Shown here: piece after piece, positions 1 to 6,059 of the stretch
Numbering within the stretch: the stretch's first letter is position 1
Layout of the letters: the number at the start of each line of letters is the position of its first letter
Assembly: GCA_900752095.1 (NCBI GenBank)
Contig: CAADUD010000021.1
Span: 1 to 6,059 of the forward strand
Source of the DNA: Clostridia bacterium
GTDB lineage: Bacteria; Bacillota; Clostridia; TANB77; CAG-508
Direction: 5' to 3'
DNA length: 6,059 nt
The notes under the pieces: model-generated
Seen by the model: the letters and a program-made list of their open reading frames with translations, nothing else
What the model was told of the DNA's origin: nothing
Databases searched by the model: none
Translations under genes and position numbers: made by a program

Positions 1-775
1 ATTGAATAATAATCCTTCCACTATAACATTCTTCTACTTGAGCTGTTAACTTTTCTACTTGTTCTTGCCTTTTAGTAGCATATTTCAATGTTTTATTTGT
101 AAATATTTTAGTTAACATAAAAGAAGCAAGCATAAAAGCAATAAATATAATTGTAAATGTTACATTAAAGTACATCATCATAATAATAGAACCAATCACA
201 GTTCCAATGGAAGTAAATAAAGTTAACAATCCAGTTTGAATTGCTTCTGACATTTTGTCTAAATCATTTGTAGCTTTACTTAAAATTTCTCCTGGTTTAT
301 GTCTATCAAAATAAGATAATGGTAATACATTCAATTTACTACTAATTTGTTTACGTAATTTTAAACTTAGTCGTTCTGAAAAACTAGTCATCATAAACTT
401 TTGTAAAATATACAAAATAGTAGTTATTGCATATATGGCAAGCAAAATGCAAATATCCATTCCACCTTGTTCCCAAGTAATAGAAAATGTCATTCCATTT
501 TGCATTGCTGCCTGAATAGCATTCCATAATGTATCTATAATTTTAGCACTATAAAGCGGAGCAACAATAGTAAGTATTGTATAAAAAACAATTGAAATCA
601 TAACGATAAGTAGTCTTTTATACTCTTCTTTAATAGATAAAATTAATCTTTTCAATGTTTTTTTCGCATTTTTTGGTTTTTCTAATTCTTCTTCAATCTC
701 ATTATTTTCTTTTACTATTTTATTATCTTTTTGAATGCTATTCATTTTTTTAGATTGTTTTTTCTTTTTAAACAT
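1..775 (-). CDS. ABC exporter half-transporter, second subunit of a heterodimer (N-terminal part, runs off the window)
   Basis: This is the first 258 codons of a type IV (ABCB-like) exporter subunit; translation stays open to the window edge, so the rest of the membrane domain and the whole ATPase domain lie outside. A Lys/Glu-rich cytoplasmic extension fills about residues 1-50. Hydrophobic segments follow near 54-76, 104-130, 176-200 and 203-224, which fits the first four of six helices. The stretch YFDRHKPGEILSKATNDLD (156-174) is the conserved first intracellular loop and coupling helix of this family. The start is the ATG at 775-773, preceded by AAAGGAG with 9 nt spacing, inside the end of the upstream gene. 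The two genes overlap by 8 nt (ATGTTTAA), which suggests coupled translation. The long N-terminal extension and its place after a degenerate-site subunit resemble BmrD/YheH, the larger BmrCD partner. If so, the missing ATPase domain should carry the catalytic Glu and switch His but an altered signature motif; this is inference. Substrate unknown; multidrug or peptide export is plausible. Confidence 0.9.
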   Translation of the reverse strand, partial: MFKKKKQSKKMNSIQKDNKIVKENNEIEEELEKPKNAKKTLKRLILSIKEEYKRLLIVMISIVFYTILTIVAPLYSAKIIDTLWNAIQAAMQNGMTFSITWEQGGMDICILLAIYAITTILYILQKFMMTSFSERLSLKLRKQISSKLNVLPLSYFDRHKPGEILSKATNDLDKMSEAIQTGLLTLFTSIGTVIGSIIMMMYFNVTFTIIFIAFMLASFMLTKIFTNKTLKYATKRQEQVEKLTAQVEECYSGRIIIQ

Positions 776-2495
776 GGTTCACATCTCCTTTCATTTGAGA
801 TTTCGCAATTTCTTGATAAATTGTACAATTTTCCATAAGCTCATGGTGCTTTCCAATACCAACAACCTTACCATCATTTAATACAATAATTTGGTCAGCA
901 TTTAAAATAGTATTAATTCTTTGTGCAATAATTAATACTGCAGCATTTTTCAGTTCTTTTGCTAATGCTTTTCTTAAATTACGATCTGTTTTAAAATCTA
1001 AAGCTGAGAAACTATCATCAAAAACATAAATATCTGCTTTTTTAATTAACGCTCTTGCAATACATAATCTTTGTTTTTGTCCTCCCGAAAAGTTGGTTCC
1101 TCCTTGTGCTACATTTGTTTGTAATCCATCTTCTAATTTTTCTACGAATTCGGCTTGCGCTACTTTTAACGCATGGTACATTTCATCTTCTGTTGCATTT
1201 TCATTGCCATATCTTAAATTATCTGCTATAGTTCCTGAAAATAACCAGGCTGTTTGTGGTACATATGCAATATGTTCTCTTATTTCTTTTTTAGATAAAG
1301 TCTTTAAATCTTGCTCATTTAGCAAAATAGATCCTTTTGTCACATCATGAAATCTCATAATTAATTTTGCTATAGTTGATTTTCCACTTCCTGTACTGCC
1401 AATAATTGCAGTTGTTTGACCTCTTTTGCATGTAAATTTTAAATTGCATAATGTATCTTCGTCTGCATCACTAAATCTAAATGTCATATCTTTAAATCTA
1501 ATAACATCAATGCTATTAGATTTTTTCATTTTTCTTTTTCCATCTTTTATTTCTGGTTCTGTTTCTAAAACTTCTTTAACTCTTTTTAAACAAATTCCTG
1601 CTCTTGGCATTAAAATTAGTACCATTTGAGCCATAATTAGATAAAACAAAATAAGAATAGCATATTCGGTAACAGCTGTAATATCACCTATTTGCATAGC
1701 ACCTATTCCCACGCGATTTCCACCAATATATAAAATAGTAACTATACATAGGTTAATAGCAAAAAATGCTAAACAATCTAACCCAGCATACAATTTATTA
1801 GCTTTTATGGCAGATTCTGCATATTGTTCAAAAGAATTTTTTAATCTATTTTTTTCATGTTCTTCTTTATTAAATGCTCTTATTACCCTAACACCTGTAA
1901 TATTTTCTCTTAAGATTACATTCATTTTATCTAAAAAGCGTTGCAATTTTTCAAAAATAACAGATGCTTTTCTTGTAATAAAAATTGCTGCAAGGATAAT
2001 GATAATAGTAATTCCTAATAGTAAAAAACCCATAAAATTATCTATTCTAAATGCCATAATAATTCCAGAAATACACATAATTGGTACTGGTATTACCATT
2101 TGTATAAAAGACACTACTGTTTGCTGAATAACATTAACATCATTTAAAGTTCTGGTAATCATACTACCTGTTCCAAATTGTTTAAAATCAAAATGGGAAA
2201 ATGTTAATGATTTTTTATACAAAGCATTTCTTATATCTCTTCCCATATTAGAAGCTAGTTTAGAACATAGATAACTTCCAATTAGAGCACCTGCACCTGA
2301 TAAAATCGTAACTCCAAGCATAATAAATCCTCTTTGCATAATATAATCAATGTCTTTACTTCCAATCCCTGTATTAATCATATCTGCTGTTATAGTTGGA
2401 ATATATAAAGTCCCTAAAATATCAAAAATAATAAATAAAATAGTAAAAATACATAATTTTTTATATGGTTTTAAAAATCTTATGATTGTTTTCAT
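768..2495 (-). CDS. ABC exporter half-transporter with degenerate ATPase site (BmrC/LmrC/TM287-like)
   Basis: This complete 575-residue subunit has an N-terminal six-helix membrane domain (about 1-305) and a C-terminal ATPase domain (about 328-575). Visible motifs are Walker A GSTGSGKST (366-374), Q-loop YVPQ (411-414), signature FSGGQ (469-473), Walker B ending VFDD (491-494) and D-loop SALD (497-500). Two catalytic positions are altered: the Glu after Walker B is Asp494, and the switch-loop His is Gln525 (IIAQR). In known heterodimeric exporters such as LmrCD and TM287/288 this Asp plus Gln pair marks the subunit whose Walker motifs form the non-hydrolysing site, so it should need the partner encoded just downstream. 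The first intracellular loop is HFDFKQFGTGSMITRTLNDV (101-120), and ENITGVRVIRAF (197-208) is the other conserved loop. Translation starts at the ATG at 2495-2493, with AGGAGG 4 nt upstream, and overlaps the regulator's stop by 4 nt (ATGA). Control is presumably by that regulator. The substrate cannot be read from the sequence; drug or antimicrobial peptide efflux is the usual role. Confidence 0.95.
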   Translation of the reverse strand: MKTIIRFLKPYKKLCIFTILFIIFDILGTLYIPTITADMINTGIGSKDIDYIMQRGFIMLGVTILSGAGALIGSYLCSKLASNMGRDIRNALYKKSLTFSHFDFKQFGTGSMITRTLNDVNVIQQTVVSFIQMVIPVPIMCISGIIMAFRIDNFMGFLLLGITIIIILAAIFITRKASVIFEKLQRFLDKMNVILRENITGVRVIRAFNKEEHEKNRLKNSFEQYAESAIKANKLYAGLDCLAFFAINLCIVTILYIGGNRVGIGAMQIGDITAVTEYAILILFYLIMAQMVLILMPRAGICLKRVKEVLETEPEIKDGKRKMKKSNSIDVIRFKDMTFRFSDADEDTLCNLKFTCKRGQTTAIIGSTGSGKSTIAKLIMRFHDVTKGSILLNEQDLKTLSKKEIREHIAYVPQTAWLFSGTIADNLRYGNENATEDEMYHALKVAQAEFVEKLEDGLQTNVAQGGTNFSGGQKQRLCIARALIKKADIYVFDDSFSALDFKTDRNLRKALAKELKNAAVLIIAQRINTILNADQIIVLNDGKVVGIGKHHELMENCTIYQEIAKSQMKGDVNHV

Positions 2496-2956
2496 ACTTC
2501 CTCCTGTCTTTTTATAAATTGATTAGTTTCTTGATTCATTTCTTCTATGTATTCTTTAAATAGGTGAACAAATTGCCTTTTTTCTTTTATTTTATTTAAA
2601 GCCATTCTTTCAATTACATTTACAGGCTCTATGAATTTTTTTGCAATTTTTTCTCCATATTCTGTTAATATAATCTTTTTGTCTTTCTTATTATTTGGTA
2701 CAGTTACCAATTTTATAATGTCTTGTTCTTCTAACTTTTTTAGTGCTGAATTAATGGTTTGTTTACTATATGACCACATAATACATAAGTCCTTTTGTTG
2801 ATAGGCTTCTTTTTCATTTTTTATTGTATAAATAATCCAAAAAGCGGTATCGGACAATCCGCTATTTTTAGCCAATTCGTAATAAATATTATCCATTTTT
2901 TTAAATGATTGGTTTAATTCTTGAATCAATTCTTCTGTCTCTTCCTCTTTTTCCAT
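2492..2956 (-). CDS. MarR-family transcriptional regulator of the exporter operon
   Basis: A small winged-helix DNA-binding protein of 154 residues from the preferred start, or 156 from an in-frame ATG at 2962. Residue numbers here count from 2962. The MarR layout is visible: N-terminal dimerisation helices (about 5-35), a helix-turn-helix whose recognition helix lies near SYSKQTINSALKKLEE (64-79), a basic wing NNKKDKKIILTEYG (90-103) matching the family pattern D-x-R/K...LTxxG, and C-terminal dimerisation helices (about 112-150). MarR proteins usually bind palindromes as dimers and release on binding small aromatic compounds or on oxidation. Only one Cys is present (Cys60), so a two-cysteine OhrR-like switch is not supported. 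It is the first gene of the operon and overlaps the next by 4 nt. It lies just downstream of two similar 18-bp inverted repeats in its own promoter, which strongly suggests autorepression. The ligand cannot be predicted. Confidence 0.92.
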   Translation of the reverse strand: MEKEEETEELIQELNQSFKKMDNIYYELAKNSGLSDTAFWIIYTIKNEKEAYQQKDLCIMWSYSKQTINSALKKLEEQDIIKLVTVPNNKKDKKIILTEYGEKIAKKFIEPVNVIERMALNKIKEKRQFVHLFKEYIEEMNQETNQFIKRQEEV

Positions 2957-2962
2957 ATACAT

Positions 2963-2968
2963 CCTCCT
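2963..2968 (-). promoter_or_regulatory. Ribosome binding site that decides the regulator's start
   Basis: AGGAGG on the minus strand directly abuts the first possible ATG (2962-2960), leaving no spacer. It lies 6 nt before the second in-frame ATG (2956-2954), a normal distance. The second ATG is therefore the likelier start, which removes Met-Tyr from the longest reading frame. Confidence 0.8.
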
Positions 2969-2970
2969 TT

Positions 2971-2988
2971 TAGTCCGAAATCAGACAA
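2971..2988. promoter_or_regulatory. Operator-like inverted repeat O2, at the predicted transcription start
   Basis: This site shares the first eight bases, TAGTCCGA, with O1, and GAC and the last A at the other end, in the same 18-bp frame (plus-strand TAGTCCGAAATCAGACAA). Its second arm is imperfect (AGACAA where O1 has GGACTA), so it is probably the weaker site. It begins 27 bp from O1, covers the likely transcription start, and ends 3 bp before the Shine-Dalgarno sequence. Confidence 0.6.
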
Positions 2989-2993
2989 AGTAT

Positions 2994-3022
2994 ATTGTAG
3001 TCCGATTATGGACTATTGTCAA
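2994..3022 (-). promoter_or_regulatory. Sigma-A type promoter of the regulator-exporter operon
   Basis: On the minus strand a perfect -35 hexamer TTGACA (3022-3017) is separated by exactly 17 bp from the -10 hexamer TACAAT (2999-2994), one base from consensus TATAAT. Transcription should start near 2986-2988, giving a leader of roughly 30 nt before the regulator's start codon. Such a strong core promoter overlapped by operator-like repeats is the usual arrangement for a repressed operon. Confidence 0.85.
2998..3015. promoter_or_regulatory. Operator-like inverted repeat O1, in the promoter spacer
   Basis: A perfect inverted repeat with 6-bp arms, TAGTCC and GGACTA, separated by GATTAT (plus-strand reading). 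It fills the spacer between -35 and -10 and covers the first two bases of the -10 hexamer, so a bound protein would exclude RNA polymerase. The 18-bp size suits a MarR dimer. Assignment to the neighbouring regulator is inferred from position and from a second related site nearby. Confidence 0.75.
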
Positions 3023-3024
3023 GT

Positions 3025-3239
3025 AAATTATAATAAAAAAATAAAAAATTATCCTAAAATAGAACTATAGATCATTTAATAAAAGTATAATAATTGTTTT
3101 TGAGATTTTTAAACCTTGCGTGAACGATTATTATGACAGCTGTTCGAGGCATTTATACCAAGTTACAGCTGTCCAAGGTCTTAAAAATTGATAAAGACAA
3201 TTATTATACTTTAGCTATACATTATATGATATTTTAGGA
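3025..3239 (-). terminator. Possible terminator of the FtsX-type transporter gene
   Basis: On the minus strand the palindrome starts 12 nt after the transporter's stop codon. It is followed by runs of six and seven T (3048-3043, 3041-3035), the order expected of an intrinsic terminator. The stem is far longer and more AT-rich than usual and the T-runs begin a few bases after it, so this is tentative. Termination here would insulate the strong operon promoter just downstream. Confidence 0.35.
3052..3239. repeat. 188-bp imperfect palindrome (MITE-like or long hairpin)
   Basis: Nested inverted-repeat blocks share one centre. The outer arms are TCCTAAAATA (3052-3061) and TATTTTAGGA (3230-3239). 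Next comes a perfect 16-bp pair, AAAGTATAATAATTGT (3082-3097) and its complement (3197-3212). Then ATTTTTAAACCTTG (3105-3118) pairs with 3174-3188 with one bulged base. The innermost pair is GACAGCTGT (3135-3143) and ACAGCTGTC (3165-3173), around a 21-nt loop. The left arm has 16 extra nt (3119-3134) between the last two blocks, which are contiguous in the right arm. No reading frame or clear target-site duplication is visible. It could be a miniature inverted-repeat element, a structured 3' end for the upstream transporter gene, or an unrecognised RNA. Confidence 0.7.
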
Positions 3240-3251
3240 CAACTTCATAGT

Positions 3252-6059
3252 TTATTCACTTCTTAAAGTTAATACGGGATCTTCTTTAGCAGCTTTTTTA
3301 GAAGGAATAATTCCTCCTATTAAAGTTAATATAATACTTAAAACAATTAAAATAATTCCTGCCATAACCGGTAAGGATGCTTTTACATTTGCTCCATTGG
3401 ATAAGAAGCTAATTAACTGGTTAATTGGAATATTTAATAGGAATGTAACTCCTATGCCAATTATTCCGGCTAATGTACCAATAATAAAGGTTTCTGCATT
3501 AAATACTTGTGCAACATTATGTTTAGAAGCTCCAATTGCTCTTAAAATACCGATTTCCTTTTTACGTTCTAATACACTAATATAAGTAATGACTCCAATC
3601 ATAATAGAAGAAACTACTAAAGAAATACTGATAAAGGCAATTAGCACATAACTAATAGTATCAATAATAGTAGTTACAGAACTCATTAAAGTTCCAACCA
3701 TGTCTGTATAAGAAATCACTTTATTTTCTGCTCCTTCTTCCCTCATATGATTGTTATATTCATTCAGTAAATTACTAATAGCTTGATTTCCTTCAAAATC
3801 TTTTGGATAAATAGAAATGCCACTTGGTTCTTCTAAGCTAGTATAGTTTAATTTTTGCAAATTTCCTTCATAAGTAGAATTTTCTTTTGTCATAAAAGAT
3901 GCTAATAATTCAGATAATTCTTGCTCATCCATTTTCATTTTAAATGCACTTACAAAAGCTTTTTCATCAATATGAATAGCACTTGTTATGGATTTACTAA
4001 GGTCCTTCATACTTTTTTGCATTTCCGCTTCTAAGCTTTTTGTCATAGATTTCATCGCTGTTTGCATATATTCTGTCATCCTATTAGAAATTTGCTCATC
4101 CAATTTTTGTTCTTCTATCATTTCCGATAAAAATTCACTAAGTATTTTTTTTGCTTGGTCTGATGAAAGATATTCGATTAAAGATTGATTTAAATCTTCT
4201 ATTTCTACTAAATTATTTTCTTTTACATATTGTTCATATCCCTGCAAAACTTTTATCATAATTCTTTGCATTTGTTCTTGTGTAATTGTAAGGCTACCAT
4301 TTTCTTTAATAATTGCCTCAATTTCCTGTGTTAACAATTCACTAGTTTCTTTCGATTGTAAGTAGTCTGATAGTTGTTTACTAATTTGACTAATATCAGA
4401 TTCTGGATTTTCTGTTACATATGCTTCATAACCTTTTAGAAGTTCAGTCATTAGTTTTTGTATGTCTTCGCTTTCAAAAGAAAATTTAAGATTTTTTAGC
4501 ATACTATTTAAGTCCAGTGTAGGTAATGAATTTTGGTCTATTAGATGATTTAAATTACCAAAATCTACTTTTATTTTTGCTTCATCTATTTTAAAAGCAG
4601 ATTTTATGGCATTGGTATCTACTTCAATTAAAGAATTCATATCTAAGGAATCTTTTTCTTCTCTATCATCAAATCTTTTACCTGTAAATACATTTACCTC
4701 TGGCTCTTCTAATTGTGCCTTTACTATTTTGCTATTTGCTGCATTTTCTATTATGTGAGATGTTAACGATGCAGGATAATAAATTCCTGTTTGAAGCATA
4801 GAAGCTGTTGCTCCCTCTTTAGGTTGTACAATACCTACTATAGTTAAATTTTCTCCATTTTCTACAATATTTTTCATGTATTTGGTATTATCTGTTTTAT
4901 CACGCCAAATATCATATTCTTCATCATATTCATAGCAATCCGTATTATTAATTAATTTAAAAGTAATACCAAGAATGTCTTCATAAGAATAAGATTCCAT
5001 ATGATTAGGAATTTCAATTTCTTCTTCTTTTAAAAATTGAGAAACCATATCATCTAACTCTTTAGTATTTCTTAGTCCCAAAGTATATAACATAAAATCA
5101 CTAATATTTCCTTTAGATGTTAATACTAAAACACATTCATTGTAATTCGTAGGCCATTTTCCTGCCTTTACATCGTATTGATCTTCAAATAAATTCGTGT
5201 CTGCTGGCATTGGATAAAATACATTGGTACTCATCATGCTAGACATCATACTATTCGTATTGTTTCCAGAACCAAGTCCCAAGCTTGCAAAAGAAACATC
5301 TGGATTTAATTGTCTTAATTTTTCTGTATCAGAGCTATATATTCTAGGTGTAACATTATAAGTATATTCAATTGATTTTGCATATTGATTAATAGGGCAA
5401 TCTTCACTTTCTAAGTACTGTTTTAAAGAAGCCAAGTCATTAGAACCTATAGTAGAAAACATATTTGTTAACATTTTGCTAACGTGAATATCTCCTTCTA
5501 TTCCTTGGTTAATCATATCACTAGTGGTTCCCATTAATAAAGAACTAACATCAATTCCTGAACTCTGTATTTTCAAAGGATATTCGGATAAAGTTTCTTC
5601 TTCTACAGAACGAATATATTCATTTACTCCATTTGATAAAGATAGAATAAGTGCTATTCCAATAATGCCAATAGAACCTGCAAAAGAAGTTAAGAATGTT
5701 CTGCCTTTTTTTGTTTGTAAATTATGAAAGCTAAGAGATAAAGAAGTAAAAAAGGACATAGATGTTTTTCCCATATTTTTGTGTTCTATCTTTTTATTCA
5801 TTTGTTTTTCTATGATATACGGATTGGTATCAGAACAAATTTTTCCATCTTTTAGTTTTACAATACGAGTTGCATATTTTTCAGCTAATTCTGGATTATG
5901 TGTTACCATTACAACTAAACGGTCTTTTGCCACTTCTTTTAATAAATCCATTACTTGCACACTAGTATCACTATCTAAAGCACCCGTTGGTTCATCTGCA
6001 AGTACAATGCTAGGATTATTTACTAAAGCTCTTGCTATTGCAACTCTTTGCATTTGTCC
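3252..6059 (-). CDS. MacB/FtsX-type ABC transporter, ATPase-permease fusion (N-terminus outside the window)
   Basis: The frame is open to the window edge (Gly-Gln precede the Met at 6053), so the visible 935 residues begin inside the signature motif; Walker A and the Q-loop lie outside. Numbering from Met 6053, the ATPase end shows MQRVAIARAL, Walker B with the catalytic Glu (VLADEPTGALD, 17-27) and the switch His52 (VTHNPELA). It appears hydrolysis-competent. A linker leads to membrane segment 1 (about 119-141), an extracellular region (about 145-790) and three more segments (about 793-826, 852-876, 893-917). The FtsX/MacB motif ERKKEIGILRAIGAS (829-843) lies between segments 2 and 3. This is type VII architecture, which usually drives envelope-level work or export rather than classical through-membrane transport. 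The extracellular region is much larger than MacB's and includes a helical insertion (about 476-725) with internal repeats. It ends at TAA (3254-3252), just before the large palindrome, and appears to be a transcription unit separate from the MarR operon. Substrate unknown; antimicrobial peptide resistance or lipoprotein/peptide handling are possibilities only. Confidence 0.93.
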   Translation of the reverse strand, partial: GQMQRVAIARALVNNPSIVLADEPTGALDSDTSVQVMDLLKEVAKDRLVVMVTHNPELAEKYATRIVKLKDGKICSDTNPYIIEKQMNKKIEHKNMGKTSMSFFTSLSLSFHNLQTKKGRTFLTSFAGSIGIIGIALILSLSNGVNEYIRSVEEETLSEYPLKIQSSGIDVSSLLMGTTSDMINQGIEGDIHVSKMLTNMFSTIGSNDLASLKQYLESEDCPINQYAKSIEYTYNVTPRIYSSDTEKLRQLNPDVSFASLGLGSGNNTNSMMSSMMSTNVFYPMPADTNLFEDQYDVKAGKWPTNYNECVLVLTSKGNISDFMLYTLGLRNTKELDDMVSQFLKEEEIEIPNHMESYSYEDILGITFKLINNTDCYEYDEEYDIWRDKTDNTKYMKNIVENGENLTIVGIVQPKEGATASMLQTGIYYPASLTSHIIENAANSKIVKAQLEEPEVNVFTGKRFDDREEKDSLDMNSLIEVDTNAIKSAFKIDEAKIKVDFGNLNHLIDQNSLPTLDLNSMLKNLKFSFESEDIQKLMTELLKGYEAYVTENPESDISQISKQLSDYLQSKETSELLTQEIEAIIKENGSLTITQEQMQRIMIKVLQGYEQYVKENNLVEIEDLNQSLIEYLSSDQAKKILSEFLSEMIEEQKLDEQISNRMTEYMQTAMKSMTKSLEAEMQKSMKDLSKSITSAIHIDEKAFVSAFKMKMDEQELSELLASFMTKENSTYEGNLQKLNYTSLEEPSGISIYPKDFEGNQAISNLLNEYNNHMREEGAENKVISYTDMVGTLMSSVTTIIDTISYVLIAFISISLVVSSIMIGVITYISVLERKKEIGILRAIGASKHNVAQVFNAETFIIGTLAGIIGIGVTFLLNIPINQLISFLSNGANVKASLPVMAGIILIVLSIILTLIGGIIPSKKAAKEDPVLTLRSE
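4110..4466 (-). repeat. Tandem protein repeat within the FtsX-type transporter's extracellular arm
   Basis: Residues 530-584 (4466-4302) and 594-648 (4274-4110), counted from the Met at 6053, align without gaps at a 64-residue period. I count 18 identities in 55 by hand, including M..LL.GYE.YV.EN against M..VL.GYE.YV.EN, then L..YL.S and a Glu-rich end. The DNA has diverged, so the duplication is old and kept at protein level. Both units look helical, suggesting two stacked helical hairpins. Confidence 0.75.

Noticed and set aside
921..1016. Asp494/Gln525 as signs that the exporter gene is a decaying pseudogene
   Set aside because: The frame is intact, all other motifs are conserved, and the same substitutions are standard in one subunit of functional heterodimeric exporters.
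1093..2127. Plus-strand open frames at 1093-1350, 1426-1629 and 1807-2127
   Set aside because: They lie wholly antisense to the exporter gene, whose domains and motifs are intact across the region. Their translations are low-complexity, match no family I recognise, and I see no supporting gene context.
3135..3173. The two ACAGCTGT palindromes as paired regulator binding sites
   Set aside because: They fall exactly in register with the larger palindrome, so pairing of the two arms is the simpler explanation. They lie more than 110 bp upstream of the nearest promoter.
3082..3212. TATAAT hexamers in both arms of the palindrome as -10 boxes of inward-facing promoters
   Set aside because: The positions 17 bp upstream read AACTAT (plus) and TATCAT (minus), neither resembling TTGACA. 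The hexamers are explained by the AT-rich repeated arm.
3023..3251. CRISPR array, tRNA or small protein gene in the intergenic gap
   Set aside because: There are no direct repeats with regular spacing, no cloverleaf-like arms, and no frame with a ribosome binding site. The inverted symmetry accounts for the visible structure.
3397..5727. Plus-strand open frames at 3397-3585, 3988-4188 and 5524-5727
   Set aside because: They are antisense to the FtsX-type transporter gene and short, with no recognisable domain. They are explained by the composition of the coding strand.
5720..6059. Apparent start of the FtsX-type transporter at the Met codon at 6053 (an N-terminally truncated ATPase)
   Set aside because: The frame continues upstream as Gly-Gln to the window edge, exactly as the family signature GGQ-MQRVAIARAL demands. 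The gene is cut by the window, not broken.

Overview
The window is AT-rich, and every gene I can support lies on the minus strand. Strong AGGAGG ribosome binding sites, a near-consensus sigma-A type promoter, TGA and TAA both used as stops, and Lys/Ile/Asn-rich proteins point to a low-GC Bacillota (Firmicutes), probably a clostridial lineage. That placement is inference; no rRNA or other phylogenetic marker is present.

Layout, read in the direction of transcription (right to left). (1) 6059-3252: a 5'-truncated MacB/FtsX-type ABC transporter with the ATPase fused to its permease. The visible part starts inside the ABC signature motif and runs to the natural stop. It has the first membrane segment, about 650 extracellular residues and three more membrane segments. 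The extracellular part carries an insertion that is predicted to be helical and contains an internal tandem duplication. (2) 3251-3023: an intergenic gap dominated by a 188-bp imperfect palindrome (3052-3239) followed on the minus strand by T-runs. It could be an elaborate terminator, a MITE-like element, or both. (3) 3022-2963: a compact control region with TTGACA-17-TACAAT and two similar 18-bp partially palindromic sites. One fills the -35/-10 spacer and the other covers the predicted transcription start. (4) 2956-1: a tightly coupled operon of a MarR-family regulator, an ABC exporter half-transporter with a degenerate ATPase site, and the start of a second half-transporter that leaves the window.

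Working model: the MarR protein binds the two sites, represses its own operon, and releases on sensing a ligand. The two half-transporters form a heterodimeric exporter of the BmrCD/LmrCD/TM287-288 type, with one degenerate and one canonical ATP site. The FtsX-type transporter upstream seems to be a separate transcription unit; whether it shares a substrate or stress with the exporter cannot be told from sequence. The families are known. The points most worth a second look are the 188-bp palindrome, the duplicated extracellular helical arm and the paired operators.
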